Shown here in pieces: positions 53,771-64,000 of a stretch of 64,000 bases of DNA (its first letter is position 1; the number at the start of each line of letters is the position of its first letter). Both the position numbers and the translations under genes were made by a program. The notes under the pieces are model-generated. The model saw only the letters and a program-made list of their open reading frames with translations, was not told where the DNA came from and searched no databases. This DNA is from Microplitis mediator (lineage: Eukaryota > Arthropoda > Insecta > Hymenoptera > Braconidae): contig NC_079975.1 in NCBI RefSeq assembly GCF_029852145.1, positions 25,549,364 through 25,613,363 of the forward strand, read 5' to 3'.

Positions 53771-54530
53771 CACAGAAAAAAAGGATTTCTTAGTGCGATA
53801 AATTTTTATTTGGCCCAAAAAAATTTTTACTTGCCTCAAGAAATTTTTTGAATTATAAATTGGAAACTTGAAATTTCTTGGAGCGAGAATAAATTTTTTT
53901 AGAGCAAGAAAATATTTTTTGAACCGAGAAAATTTTTCTTGTCTCAAGAAATTTTTTGAATTATAAATTGAAAACTTCAAATTTCTTGGAGCGAGAATAA
54001 ATTTTTTTAGAGCGAGAAAATATTTTTTGAACCGAGAAAATTTTTCTTGTCTCAAGAAATTTTTTGAATTATAAATTGAAAACTTAAAATTTCTTGGAGC
54101 TAGAATGAATTTTTTTTAGCAAGAAAATATTTTTTGAACCGAGCAAATTTTTCTTGTCTCAAGAAAGTTTTTGAATTATAAATTGAAAACTTAAAATTTC
54201 TTGGAGCGAGAATAAATTTTTTTAGAGCAAGAAAATATTTTTTTAACCGAGAAAACTTTTCTTGTCTCAAAAAATTTTTTTAATTATAAATTGAAAACTT
54301 AAAATTTCTTGAAGCGAGAATAAATTTTTTGAACCGAGAAAATTTTTCTTGTCTAAAAAAATTTTTTGAATTATAAATTGAAAATTTTAATTTCTTGGAG
54401 CGAGTATAAATTTTTTTAGAGCAAGAAAAAATTTTTTGAACCGAGAAAATTTTTGTTGTCTCAAGAAAATTTTTGTTTTCAATTTATAATACAAAAAATT
54501 TCTTGCGCCAAGATATTTTTTTTTTCTGTG
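53771..54530. mobile_element. 760-bp TA-flanked element with CACAGAAAAAAA ends and internal 110-bp tandem repeats
   Basis: Left CACAGAAAAAAAGGATTTCT and right (reverse strand) CACAGAAAAAAAAATATCTT, TA on both sides. The interior is about six units carrying TTTCTTGGAGCGAGAATAAA and TTTTTGAACCGAGAAAATTT. The antisense frame across it is just the repeat read through. Confidence 0.82.
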
Positions 54531-55232
54531 TAGTAATAGTAAATTTTGGAAAAAATTATAATTTAATTTTTAAATGTTTAGTTAATTAAGAGAAAAATAA
54601 AAGGTAATTTTAGGGACATCGACAAAAGAGAAAATAAATAAAAATAAAACTAAAATCCAATGGTAAATTTAAAAGGACACCCGTGTGAAGTTAAGTACAT
54701 TCGTGTGTACATGATACGATTACGTAAATAGTATCCATTTTATATTACATAGTGTATATAAATATATATATTATTGTACTAGTAGAAACTCAAGGTCAAT
54801 TTATATAGTAGCAGTCTAATATTGTAAGAAAAGTGGCCTTAACTTAGCCAATGTACGCTAATATATACATATACATATATATTATTCTAGATCGTGAGAC
54901 TTTTAAGCATATAAATATATATAAATATATGAGATATTAGACCGCAAAAAAATTGGACCAGATTTACAGATTTCCAGTTAATGGATCGAGTTAAAGGAGA
55001 CAGGGAAATTTTGGGCGGAGAAACCAAAAATTTTTGTGAAATTTTTTTGGTTTTATACTTTCAAAGTAATTTGCAATTTTTACAATCAATTTTAAATCAT
55101 TTGAGACCAGGGACAGAAGTCAAATTTTAAAAATTTTATTTTTGGCGCTTTTATGTGCGAATTGTCATGCAGATCATATTTTTCAAAAGTTAAAAAAAAA
55201 TTTTGAGGGTGACCCGTTTTACCCGTTTTTTA

Positions 55233-55395
55233 ATGATACTGAAGTTAGCAGACGTCTAATAATTTTTGGATTTTTTTTTTTTGACGATAAAACATAAAAA
55301 AAATATTTGAAAAAATTGCACCTGTAGTTTTTTAAATTTTCTACGTGTGCATATTTTTATTTTATTTTTTTGCAATTGATTTGTTGAAATATTCT
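55233..55395 (+). repeat. Hairpin MITE family, partial copy
   Basis: Begins TGATACTGAAGTTAGCAGAC, has the TGCACCTGTAG...CTACGTGTGCA centre, and loses its right end near TTGATTTGTTGAAATA. Confidence 0.7.
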
Positions 55396-55859
55396 CGCAT
55401 TTAAAATTTTGAATTCCGAAAAGTTCAAAGCAAATTTTCAAAATTTTAATGGCAGGATTTTATTTTGTATCTAGAGTTTGTGGAAAATCTACCCTCGAAC
55501 ACAGAATTTAAATTTTTATCTCACGCAAAAGTTCGAAAGGTTGAAAACATTTCTCAAAATTACGTTTTTTCAATTTTTGATCAAAAGCCAGAAATTTATC
55601 AGAAAATATTTCGTATGAAACGAAAAAATTAGGGGAGGCCGTACCAACATGACAAAGCAATAAAAGATTTGTGTTTGTTTACTAAAAAATTTCGGACGCG
55701 CATGAAAAAGTGACAAAAAATTTATGGTTATTATTGAATAATAATAATAATTAATTTTTTCTTTTAATTATCAATGAAATCACAGAGCGAGGACTTGGAC
55801 AAACATCAAGTTTTTCAATGACAAAGGATATAAACTTCTTGTAAATATCGTCAACTCAC

Positions 55860-55874
55860 GTCCTCAATCCTCAT
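55860..55874 (-). CDS. Ance: Candidate first coding exon of the ACE gene (5 codons)
   Basis: The ACE exon 47061-47513 needs an upstream phase-0 exon supplying Met. On the minus strand 55874-55860 reads ATG AGG ATT GAG GAC followed by GTGAGT, a near-consensus donor in phase 0. It lies in a non-repetitive stretch among MITE copies. Joined to ISTCIIFVLF it would give a plausible, though oddly acidic, signal-peptide n-region. This is inference from splice logic only; the intron would be 8.3 kb and other starts are possible. Confidence 0.3.
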
Positions 55875-56549
55875 GTATTTCTAAACCGAGCTGAATCACC
55901 GATGTGAGTGTGTAAAGAAACCAGATCTAGAAACTTACTCGGCATCTAATCGAACCCAGTGTACAAGAAATCCGATTCTCAAGTTTGTTTATTTTAATCG
56001 ACAGAATATTAGCAAAAAATGTAAACAATAAATCTTCGGTCTATTGAACACTAAATGGTGCCGAGGAGCATTTCTTCTGATGACAATCACTTGATGAAAT
56101 AAAAAGTGTTTCTATGCATGGATAACTTTGTCTACCGGCCTGTGAAAAACGTCTTGTTGCTCTTGACTTATTACTTTTTTTTTTTTTTTTTTAAATTAAT
56201 GCCGCGAGTTTTTGGTTCTTCGGAAACCTTCAGGTCAAGGTAAAATCGTAAAAAAAAAAAAATATTTAAATTCATCAATAGGTGTATGAATGATTGTATT
56301 TATTAGTTAATTGTTTTTATATATTTTAGTCATACTCTTAGTCATACGTTGATTGAAACAGAAAATTTAATGTCGTGATTCAAATATTTTTTTTGTTTTT
56401 TAAAATTTTATTTTTATTTGTAATTACGATATTTTTATTTTAATGATAATTTTTAATGTTATGTAATTGAAAAAATTTATTTAATGAAACCGAATTACCC
56501 AAGCTAATAATGGTAATTTTATATATTTATAAGATAAATAAAAAAATTA

Positions 56550-57670
56550 TGATACTGACGTTAGCCGACGTCTAATAATTTTTGAATTTTTTTTTACGAT
56601 AAATTACAAAAAAAAAAATATTTGAAAAAATTGCACCTATAGTTTTTTTAATTTTCCACATGCGCATTTTTTTTTTTTTTTTGTAATTAATTTATTAGAA
56701 AATATAACAAATATATTTTTAAAGTATGACACTGCAGTTAGCCGACGTCAAATAATTTTTGGATTTTTTTTTTACGATAAACTATAAAAAAAAAAATTTT
56801 TGGAAAAATTGCACATATAGTTTTTTAAATTTTCCACATGTGCATTTTTTTTTTTTGTAATTGATTTGTTAGAAAATATATGACATATATTTTTAAAGTA
56901 TGACTCTGCAGTTAGCCGACGTCAAATAATTTTTGGATTTTTTTTTACGATAAACTATAAAAAAAAAAAATATTTGAAAAAATTGCACATATAGTTTTTC
57001 AAATTTTCCACATGTGCATTTTTTTTTTTTTTTTTTTTTTGTAATTGATTCGTGAGAAAATATAAGAAATATATTTTTCAAGTATGACACTGCAGTAAGC
57101 CAACGTCAAATAACTTTTGGTTTTTTTTTTAAACAATTAATTGCAAAAAAAATATTTGAAAAAATTGCATCTATAGTTTATTAGATTTTCTACATGTGCA
57201 TATTTTTATTTTTACTTTTTTTTTAAATTAAGTCGTTGAAACAAAAATTCGAAGATTTTTAACTGTCTGCTAACTTCAGGATCATAACTTTTGGATTTTT
57301 TTTTAAACAATAAATTATTAAAAAAAAAATATTTTTTAAAAATGCACCTATAGTTTTTTAAATTTTCCACATATGCATATTTTTCTTTTTTTTTTTTTTT
57401 CTGAAATCGATGTGGAAAAAAAAATCTTAAAATTTTTAATTGTCTGCGAACTTCAGAATCATGATACTGAAGTTAGCCGACGTCTAATAATTTTTGGATT
57501 TTCTTTTAGACGGTAAGTTATAAAAAAAAAAAAAAAATTTGAAAAAAACCCACCTGTAGTTTTTAAAATTTTCTACATGTGCATATTTTAATTTTTAATT
57601 TTTTTGTAATTGATTTGTTGAAAAAAAAATCCGAAAATTTTTAACTGTCCGCTAACTTCAGGATCGTTCA
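56550..57670 (+). repeat. Cluster of about six hairpin MITE copies
   Basis: Head-to-tail copies with GTTAGCCGACGTC starts at about 56560, 56737, 56910, 57090 (decayed) and 57472, and AACTTCAGGATCAT-type ends. Inter-copy sequence AAATATATTTTTAAAGTATG is itself repeated, so part of the cluster grew by tandem duplication. Confidence 0.8.
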
Positions 57671-58515
57671 GAATCGCGTAAAATTTAAAAGTATAAATTT
57701 CAAATGCTCGTAAAAAAAAATTATTTAATGAAAGAAATTAAATTTGACATAAAAAAAATAAAAATGCGATTAAAAAATCACGAGTGAATTTTTCCCTAAA
57801 AAGATGAAATAAACCCGCGCATTTACACGGCGGATTTTATTTACAATGTACATAAAAATGCCAGAGATATTTAATTAAATGATCAGTAACATCTTGGCAG
57901 TCGTTAAAATCGGAGAAAGCGTCTCATATCACGTAAGTCCACATACTTATTAACGTCAGTCATGACTTTAATATTTTCTCCGTCAAAGAACTGACAAAAA
58001 TAAAAAAAAAAAAAAGTTAAAGTAAATTACAATCTTCTATTACTCTATGTGAGGTAAATAACAAACATTTGAAATTTAATTTCGTAAATAATCAAGACGT
58101 GCTTTGAGTGTAATGGAAAATTTTTCACTTAAATTTGAATTTGAAACACCGGATGACTATCTCCCAAGTGCTGGCCATTATTATTTTATTTATTCGTCTA
58201 TTTTAGTTTTTAGTGAAGTTCCCGGGTTTAACCCATTTACAAATAACAATTTCTACGGTAATATATTCATGATGACGTCAATTTACTGTGTTACCTCCTC
58301 ATCTGTCGACAATACAACGGTAACTTTGTTATCTTTCGTCTTGAGGAGAGCTGCGACAACTCTTGTCTCATTTAATAGATGAACAAGTAATTTAACAATA
58401 ATCAATGTCGACTTTAGTGAAAATTACTGGGTGTGGTTTACGGAAGTTGAGTAAAAAAAAATATTATACTGTTTTTTTTTTTTTATTTCAAAATAATAGC
58501 GATTTAATTTTTTTT
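57671..58515. other. No gene supported
   Basis: A 92-codon plus-strand frame (58104-58382) has mixed composition but no homology I recognise, no signal peptide and no nearby exons. Treated as non-coding. Confidence 0.4.
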
Positions 58516-58523
58516 TCTATTAT

Positions 58524-59430
58524 ATGATCCTGCAGTTAGCAGACAATTAAAAATTTCAAGATTTTTTTTTCCACATCAATTACAAAAAAAAAAAAGAAAA
58601 AAATGCACATGTGGAAAATTTTAAAAACTATGGGTGCGATTTTTTCAAATATTTTTTTTTTATAATTTATTTGAAAAAAAAAAATCCAAAAGTTATTTGA
58701 CGTCGGCTAACTGTAGTGTGATACTTTAAAAATATATTTCTTATATTTTCTAACAAATCAATTGCAAAAAAAAAAAAAGAAAAAAATGCACATATGGAAA
58801 ATTTAAAAAACCACAGGTGCAATTTTTTCAAATATTTTTTTTTTTATAATTTATTTGAAAAAAAAATCCAAAAGTTATTTGATGATACTGAAGTTAGCCG
58901 ACGTCTAATAATTTTTGGATTTTTTTTTAAACGATAAATTATAATAAAAAAATATTTTAAAAAATTGCACCTGTAGTTTATTTAATTTTCTACATGTGCA
59001 TTTTTTGATTTTTTTTTTTTCTTCAAATTTAAGTGTCGAAAAAAAAATCCGAAAATTTTATAAATGTCCGCTGACTTTAGAATCATAGTTATTTGACGTC
59101 GGCTAACTGCAGTGTGATACTTTAAAAATATATTTCTTATATTTTCTAACAAATCAATTGCAAAAAAAAAAAAGAAAAAAATGCACATGTGGAAAATTTG
59201 AAAAAGCTATAGGTGCAATTTTTTCAAATATTTTTTTTTTACAATTTATTTAAAAAAAAACAAATCCAAAAGTTATGTGACGTCGGCTAACTGCAGTGTG
59301 ATACTTTAAAAATATATGTCTTATATTTTCTAACAAATCAATTGCAAAAAAAAAAGAAAAATATGCACATGTAGAAAATTAAAAAAGCTGTAGGTGCAAT
59401 TTTTTTAAATATTTTTTTTTTTAATTTTAG
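58524..59430 (-). repeat. Cluster of hairpin MITE copies, mostly inverted relative to 56.5-57.7 kb
   Basis: Repeated GACGTCGGCTAACTGCAGTG ends at about 58700, 59097 and 59280, and one plus-oriented copy (about 58884-59085) inserted among them. Confidence 0.8.
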
Positions 59431-59615
59431 CCGATAAAAAATTTTTTTGAGATTTGAGTAAAAAAATAATTTTTTTTTTAATTAACATGAAATTGGGGTA
59501 ATTTTTAATTAAATTAATTTAATTTTTATAGTAATGACGCGCACTTACTAGAGTGGAACCGGGTTAAAATGGGCCACAAAAAAAATTCAAAATTTGTTTA
59601 AATTTACGAAAAAAT

Positions 59616-59818
59616 ATGATACTGAAGTTAGCCGACGTCTAATAATTTTTGGATTTTTTTAAACGATAAATTATTAAAAAAAAAAAATATTCAAAAAAAT
59701 TGCACCTGTAGTTATCAAATTTTTCTACATGTGCATATTTTTATTATTTACTTTTTCGTAATTTATTTGCTTAAAAAAAATCCAAAAATTGTTAACTGTC
59801 TGTTAACTTCAAGTTCAT
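59616..59818 (+). repeat. Hairpin MITE family, single full copy
   Basis: TGATACTGAAGTTAGCCGAC to TAACTGTCTGTTAACTTCAAGTTCAT with TGCACCTGTAG...CTACATGTGCA centre. It splits a sequence reading AAAAAATTCAAAATTTGTT on both sides. Confidence 0.8.
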
Positions 59819-61637
59819 GAAAAAATTCAAATTTTGTTAAGAAAAAAATTTTTTGATTTTTTATTGGTTCATTTTGCCCAACTTTCCCATTAGAGGATAA
59901 AAAATTAAACTTTTTTTTTTACAAATTTGAAATTAAATATTAAATTTCCCATGATTCCGTACCCAAATCAAATGTTTGATCCCTATGTATATCAATATCT
60001 ACACAATATAATGTGATATATATTACATATATTATATACATAATATAATATTGTAAAGCGCAGTAGTTTAGTAGCATCTGTGGTATCTAGTCCTGGCAGG
60101 GTGCCATCAAGATGTTCACTAGATCTAGGACAATGCAGATGCCAAAGTGGTCCTTTTTATTTTCAGCTCTTTAAATTTTCCGGCCTCCTATTTATCTTTA
60201 TAAGCCAGCAGTTAAGTAAAATTAATACAATAATACAGCCGGTAAATAATTATTATTTAAATTAAAACTTTTAATTAGTTAGTAGGGAATTTAACATGAA
60301 GAATAGTACGCTAGCTTCCTCTGTCTAAAAATCTAGCAAGTAACTGCGCTATGAATGCATGAGATAACTTGTTTTTATATTAAACCTCGTATTTATTTAT
60401 TACTTTTACCTGACAGAAATCTAACTTGTCTTTAGTACATCCGAGTAGAAATCTACATGAGTACTTTTACTTGCCAACAGTTGGATACCGTCCAAGTCTA
60501 AGGAAAATTATTATAATAATTTTTAAGAACTATTTAATAAATCCCATTTTTTTTTTCAAAATTGCATTTTTGGAAATTTTTGTATGAATATACAAATTTA
60601 TATATATTTCAAAACAGAATTTTACTACATTTTACCCTGGTTTCAAAAAAGTTAAAAAACCTCTAATTTTGAATTTTTCATCAACGTTTTTGATTCTTAT
60701 CAGGCATTGGTTCATAATGGGAACTTTTTTTGAAACAAAAAAAGTTGTAAAAATACTTTTTGAGAAACGATCTTTTAACTCAAATTTTGCGTTTATAAAA
60801 TCCTGCATATTTTTTTTTTTTTACTATCAAAATAACAAAAGTTCAAATTTTGAAAGTTCCAGAAGTTCTACTCTCTGCCTCAAGTTTCGAAGTTCCACAA
60901 ATCGAACATGAAATTTTTTTGCAATGAATTTTGAACACGAGTAAATACCAGTCAAAAATTTCAAACATTTTTTGGATTCAAAATAAAAAATTTGAAACTT
61001 CGCCTCTTTGGTATCAAAATTTCAATTTTTCCTAGCGTTAAAATTTTTTTTCTATCGTGTGTACAAATAATTTTGTTACGATGTATGAAAAAATTGCATT
61101 TACTTTCCATTTCACGACACTAAGAACATTATATTTACTTTAAATTTCTCTGACACAAAATATCTCTCATATATCTCAAAAGCGGTCTAAAAAAATAAAT
61201 CTACTCAAGTGTAAAAGGTTCTGAAAAAAAAAGATATTTTTCACAGCGAAGTGCATAATAAAAAAATTCAGTAATCATCTAACGTCTCATCACCTGGCAC
61301 GTAAACTAGTTCACATTTCATAATACTAAGTAGACAAACCTACCGCACTAGTATCACTTATTATCTCTATGCATCTATTCATCCGTACACACGTGTATCA
61401 GAAATAACAAATACTCTGTTATGCACTTATGCAGATGTATACTTTCACACGTATCGTCAATGAATATCGATGACTCCACTCTATTTTTCTATCAATAATC
61501 AACTAACAATCGTTAAAACTGGAAACACGCATTACATATATTATATTTACATACATTTACATCTTATTTAACATACACTTTATTACATAAATTATATATA
61601 TACTTGTACTTTGTAATAAAGATATATATATATTTAT
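59819..61637. other. No gene seen
   Basis: AT-rich, largely unique sequence. No splice-compatible ACE start or other coding signal could be defended. Confidence 0.5.
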
Positions 61638-62449
61638 ACAGAAAAAAAGAATTTTTTCATACAAAATATTTTTACTCGGCCCAAAAAAATTTTTGATTTA
61701 AAATTGTCATGCAAAAAATTTCTAGGGTCGAGTAAAAATTTTGGCGCGAAAAATTTTAAATCGCTCAAAAAAAAGTTTGATTCGCCCCAAGAGATTTTTT
61801 GGATTATACATTGAAAAAAATAATCAGTAGCAGCTACCGATTATTTCGGTGCCAGTTGCCAAAATAATCGGTAGCTGCTACCGATTAATTTTCGATAACT
61901 GGTGCCGATTACTTCGGTAACGGCTACCGATTATTCGGTAACAGCTACCGATTATTTCGGTAGCCGTTACTGATTGGAATCGGTACCAGTTACCGAAAAA
62001 AATTGGTAGCTGCTACCGATTAATTTTCGGTAACAGCTACCGATTACCAATTGGTAGCTGATACAGATTTTAATCAGTAACGGCTACCGAAATAATCGGT
62101 AGCTGTTACCGAAAATTAATCAGTGGCCGCTACCAAAAAATAATCGGTAGCTGCTGCCGAAAGTGAATCGGTAGCTGTTACCGAAAATTAATCAGTAGCG
62201 GCTACCAAAAAATAATCGGTAGCAGCTACCGATTATTTTGGCAACTGGTACCGAAATAATCAGTAGCGGCTACCAAAAAATTATCAGTAGCAGCTACCGA
62301 TTATTTTGGCAATTGCTACCGAAATAATCGGTAGCGGCTACCAAAAAATAATCAGTAGTAGCTACCGATTATTTTTTTTCAGTGTAAATTGAAGACAAAA
62401 ATTTTTAGGGGGAAAAAAATTTTTTGCACCAAGAAATTTTTTTTACTGT
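61638..62449. mobile_element. CACAGAAAAAAA-family TIR element interrupted by a second element
   Basis: Ends ACAGAAAAAAAGAATTTTTT and (reverse strand) ACAGTAAAAAAAATTTCTTG with interior TTTTTGGATTATA|AATTGAAGACAAAAATTTTT typical of the 53771 family, split by the insertion 61809-62384. Confidence 0.7.
61809..62384. mobile_element. 576-bp palindromic CGGTAGC array with TIRs and TA target duplication
   Basis: Ends CATTGAAAAAAATAATCAGT and (reverse strand) CACTGAAAAAAAATAATCGG, flanked by TA at 61807-61808 and 62385-62386. The whole interior is alternating AATCGGTAGC / GCTACCGATT and related GGTAACAGCTACCGATTA words, some forming perfect palindromes such as AATCGGTAGCTGCTACCGAT. No coding. Confidence 0.85.
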
Positions 62450-63285
62450 CATTATATTTGAAAATCTGTCAAAACTTATTTCAAACTAAATGAATTATTA
62501 TTAAATATGGAAAAATAAATGATATATTATTTTCTTAATAATAAATAAGAAATATACTCGCGATTAAAAAAAAAGTTAATAAATTTTCGATAACGTCATA
62601 GATTTACTTAATCACCCTTTCTGACAATATTATCTTAGCAGGGTGCAAAACGACACGATATGTGGGCGATTAATGTGTTTTAATAAATATATAGAGACAT
62701 ATGCACACATATATGTATACAAATAGTACACGTGTGCGCAGAATGTTTTTTTTTGTGATAGTTGAATGTTTAAATTTTTTTTATGACTAAACTTAATATG
62801 TTCGATGAAACGTGTCGGAACTAGACATATTTACCATGGTCACATATGTTGGACCTAGTAATGCATACGTGCATGTGTATGTAGAGTAACATAGATACTG
62901 TTACTATGGTGTGGAGTCTAGAGTGCGGCGTGTGCAGACATTCGCATGGATTATTTCGTAATTATTACGGCCATCGATGTCCTGTTACAACATATCATTA
63001 CAACCGAATCTTTTGGTTGAGATCTTTTTACCTGGTATATATTCGTTAATATTCAGTGGGCTGATTATATTTATGATTAACTTGGGTTGCATTGATAGAA
63101 TTAATTAGTTAATGATTATATAATTGTATATAATAAATATATACCTGCATATATATACGGGTTTATCTGAATTTCTAATCGAAAATTTGTTTTAAAAGTG
63201 GGTAAAAGGGTGGGCGTGGGTTACATAAAATTTAATTTATTATGGATTGGCAGGTATGCGGGAACTGGGTAAAAGTTTGTTGTGA
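62450..63285. other. No gene seen
   Basis: AT-rich, apparently unique sequence; nothing supportable beyond AT microsatellites. Confidence 0.5.
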
Positions 63286-63287
63286 AA

Positions 63288-64000
63288 ATGTTCAGCTTAA
63301 TGAGCGTCAAAAAATTATAGATAATTTGAAAATTTGAGAAAAACTTTTTGGAAATTTGAAACTAGAAATTGGCGCCAAAAAAAATGTTCAGCTTAATGAG
63401 CGTCAAAAAATTATAGGTAATTTGAAAATTTGAGAAAAACTTTTTGGAAATTTGAAACTAGAAATTGGCGCCAATTTAAAATGTTCAGCTTAATGAGCGT
63501 CAAAAAATTATAGATAATTTGAAAATTTGAGAAAAACTTTTTGAAAATTTGAAACTAGAAATTGGCGCCAATTTAAAATGTTCAGCTTAATGAGCGTCAA
63601 AAAATTATAGGTAATTTGAAAATTTGAGAAAAACTTTTTGAAAATTTGAAACTAGAAATTGGCGCCAATTTAAAATGTTCAGCTTAATGAGCGTCAAAAA
63701 ATTATAGATAATTTGAAAATTTGAGAAAAACTTTTTGAAAATTTGAAACTAGAAATTGGCGCCAATTTAAAATGTTCAGCTTAATGAGCGTCAAAAAATT
63801 ATAGGTAATTTGAAAATTTGAGAAAAACTTTTTGGAAATTTGAAACTAGAAATTGGCGCCAATTTAAAATGTTCAGCTTAATGAGCGTCAAAAAATTATG
63901 GGTAATTTGAAAATTTGAGAAAAACTTTGTGGAAATTTGAAACTTGAAATTGGCGCCAATTTAAAATGTTCAGCTTAATGAGCGTCAAAAAATTATAGAT
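63288..64000 (+). repeat. 97-bp tandem array running off the window
   Basis: ATGTTCAGCTTAATGAGCGT recurs at 63288, 63383, 63481, 63578, 63675, 63772, 63869 and 63966, with GAAATTGGCGCCAATTTAAA between units. Units alternate mainly at one base (TAGATAATT / TAGGTAATT), hinting at a 2-unit higher-order period. Confidence 0.93.

Noticed and set aside
53702..54055. Minus-strand 117-codon repetitive frame
   Set aside because: Reads through the internal 110-bp repeats of a TIR element; not a gene.
58104..58382. 92-codon plus-strand frame
   Set aside because: No signal, domain or splice context; length expected by chance in 64 kb.

Overview
The window is insect nuclear DNA: very AT-rich, intron-containing, full of short inverted-repeat transposons and tandem arrays. 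The two recognisable protein families (Vajk-like PYPV-repeat cuticular proteins and an Ance/ACE-type peptidase) are typical of insects. Hymenoptera, perhaps a braconid-type parasitoid, is my guess from genome texture only; no diagnostic gene proves it.

The backbone is one long minus-strand gene of the angiotensin-converting-enzyme family (peptidase M2). Ten exons were traced with consistent splice phases from 47513 down to 1356. The first coding exon is uncertain (candidate at 55860-55874) and the 3' end lies left of the window. Zinc ligands are kept, but two residues needed for normal ACE catalysis are replaced, so it looks like a non-classical or inactive Ance paralogue. Its N-terminus carries seven copies of a 10-residue repeat.

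The 23.2 kb intron between ACE exons 24702-25044 and 1356-1496 contains four genes on the opposite (plus) strand. Three encode PYPV-repeat proteins (exon sets starting at 2364, 12440 and 22440), and one encodes an unrecognised secreted Gln-rich protein (17804-18664). They share a layout of a tiny first coding exon that splits the signal peptide, and two or three have clear TATA boxes. The same intron holds a 148-bp satellite with a 1200-bp higher-order period (7.9-10.4 kb), a 23-bp minisatellite and several TIR elements.

The 12.6 kb ACE intron 25045-37624 contains a nested transposon stack: a TIR element with an 8-bp target duplication (25620-37515), itself interrupted by a 10.6 kb Ty3/gypsy LTR retrotransposon (26500-37103). 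The LTRs are 953 bp each with no difference seen and a 4-bp TSD, so the insertion is recent. Gag and pol overlap in -1 register at a textbook slippery heptamer followed by a stem-loop. Pol has protease, RT and RNase H, then an extraordinary ~960-residue linker that ends in a macro-domain-like (TARG1/OARD1-like) module, and then integrase in a different frame after an A7 run.

From 47.5 to 64 kb I find no convincing gene except the possible ACE first exon. The region is packed with hairpin MITEs, an inverted pair of 750-768 bp TA-flanked elements (the partner is at 44.6 kb), AT-rich tandem arrays, a palindromic CGGTAGC array and a 97-bp tandem array running off the right edge.
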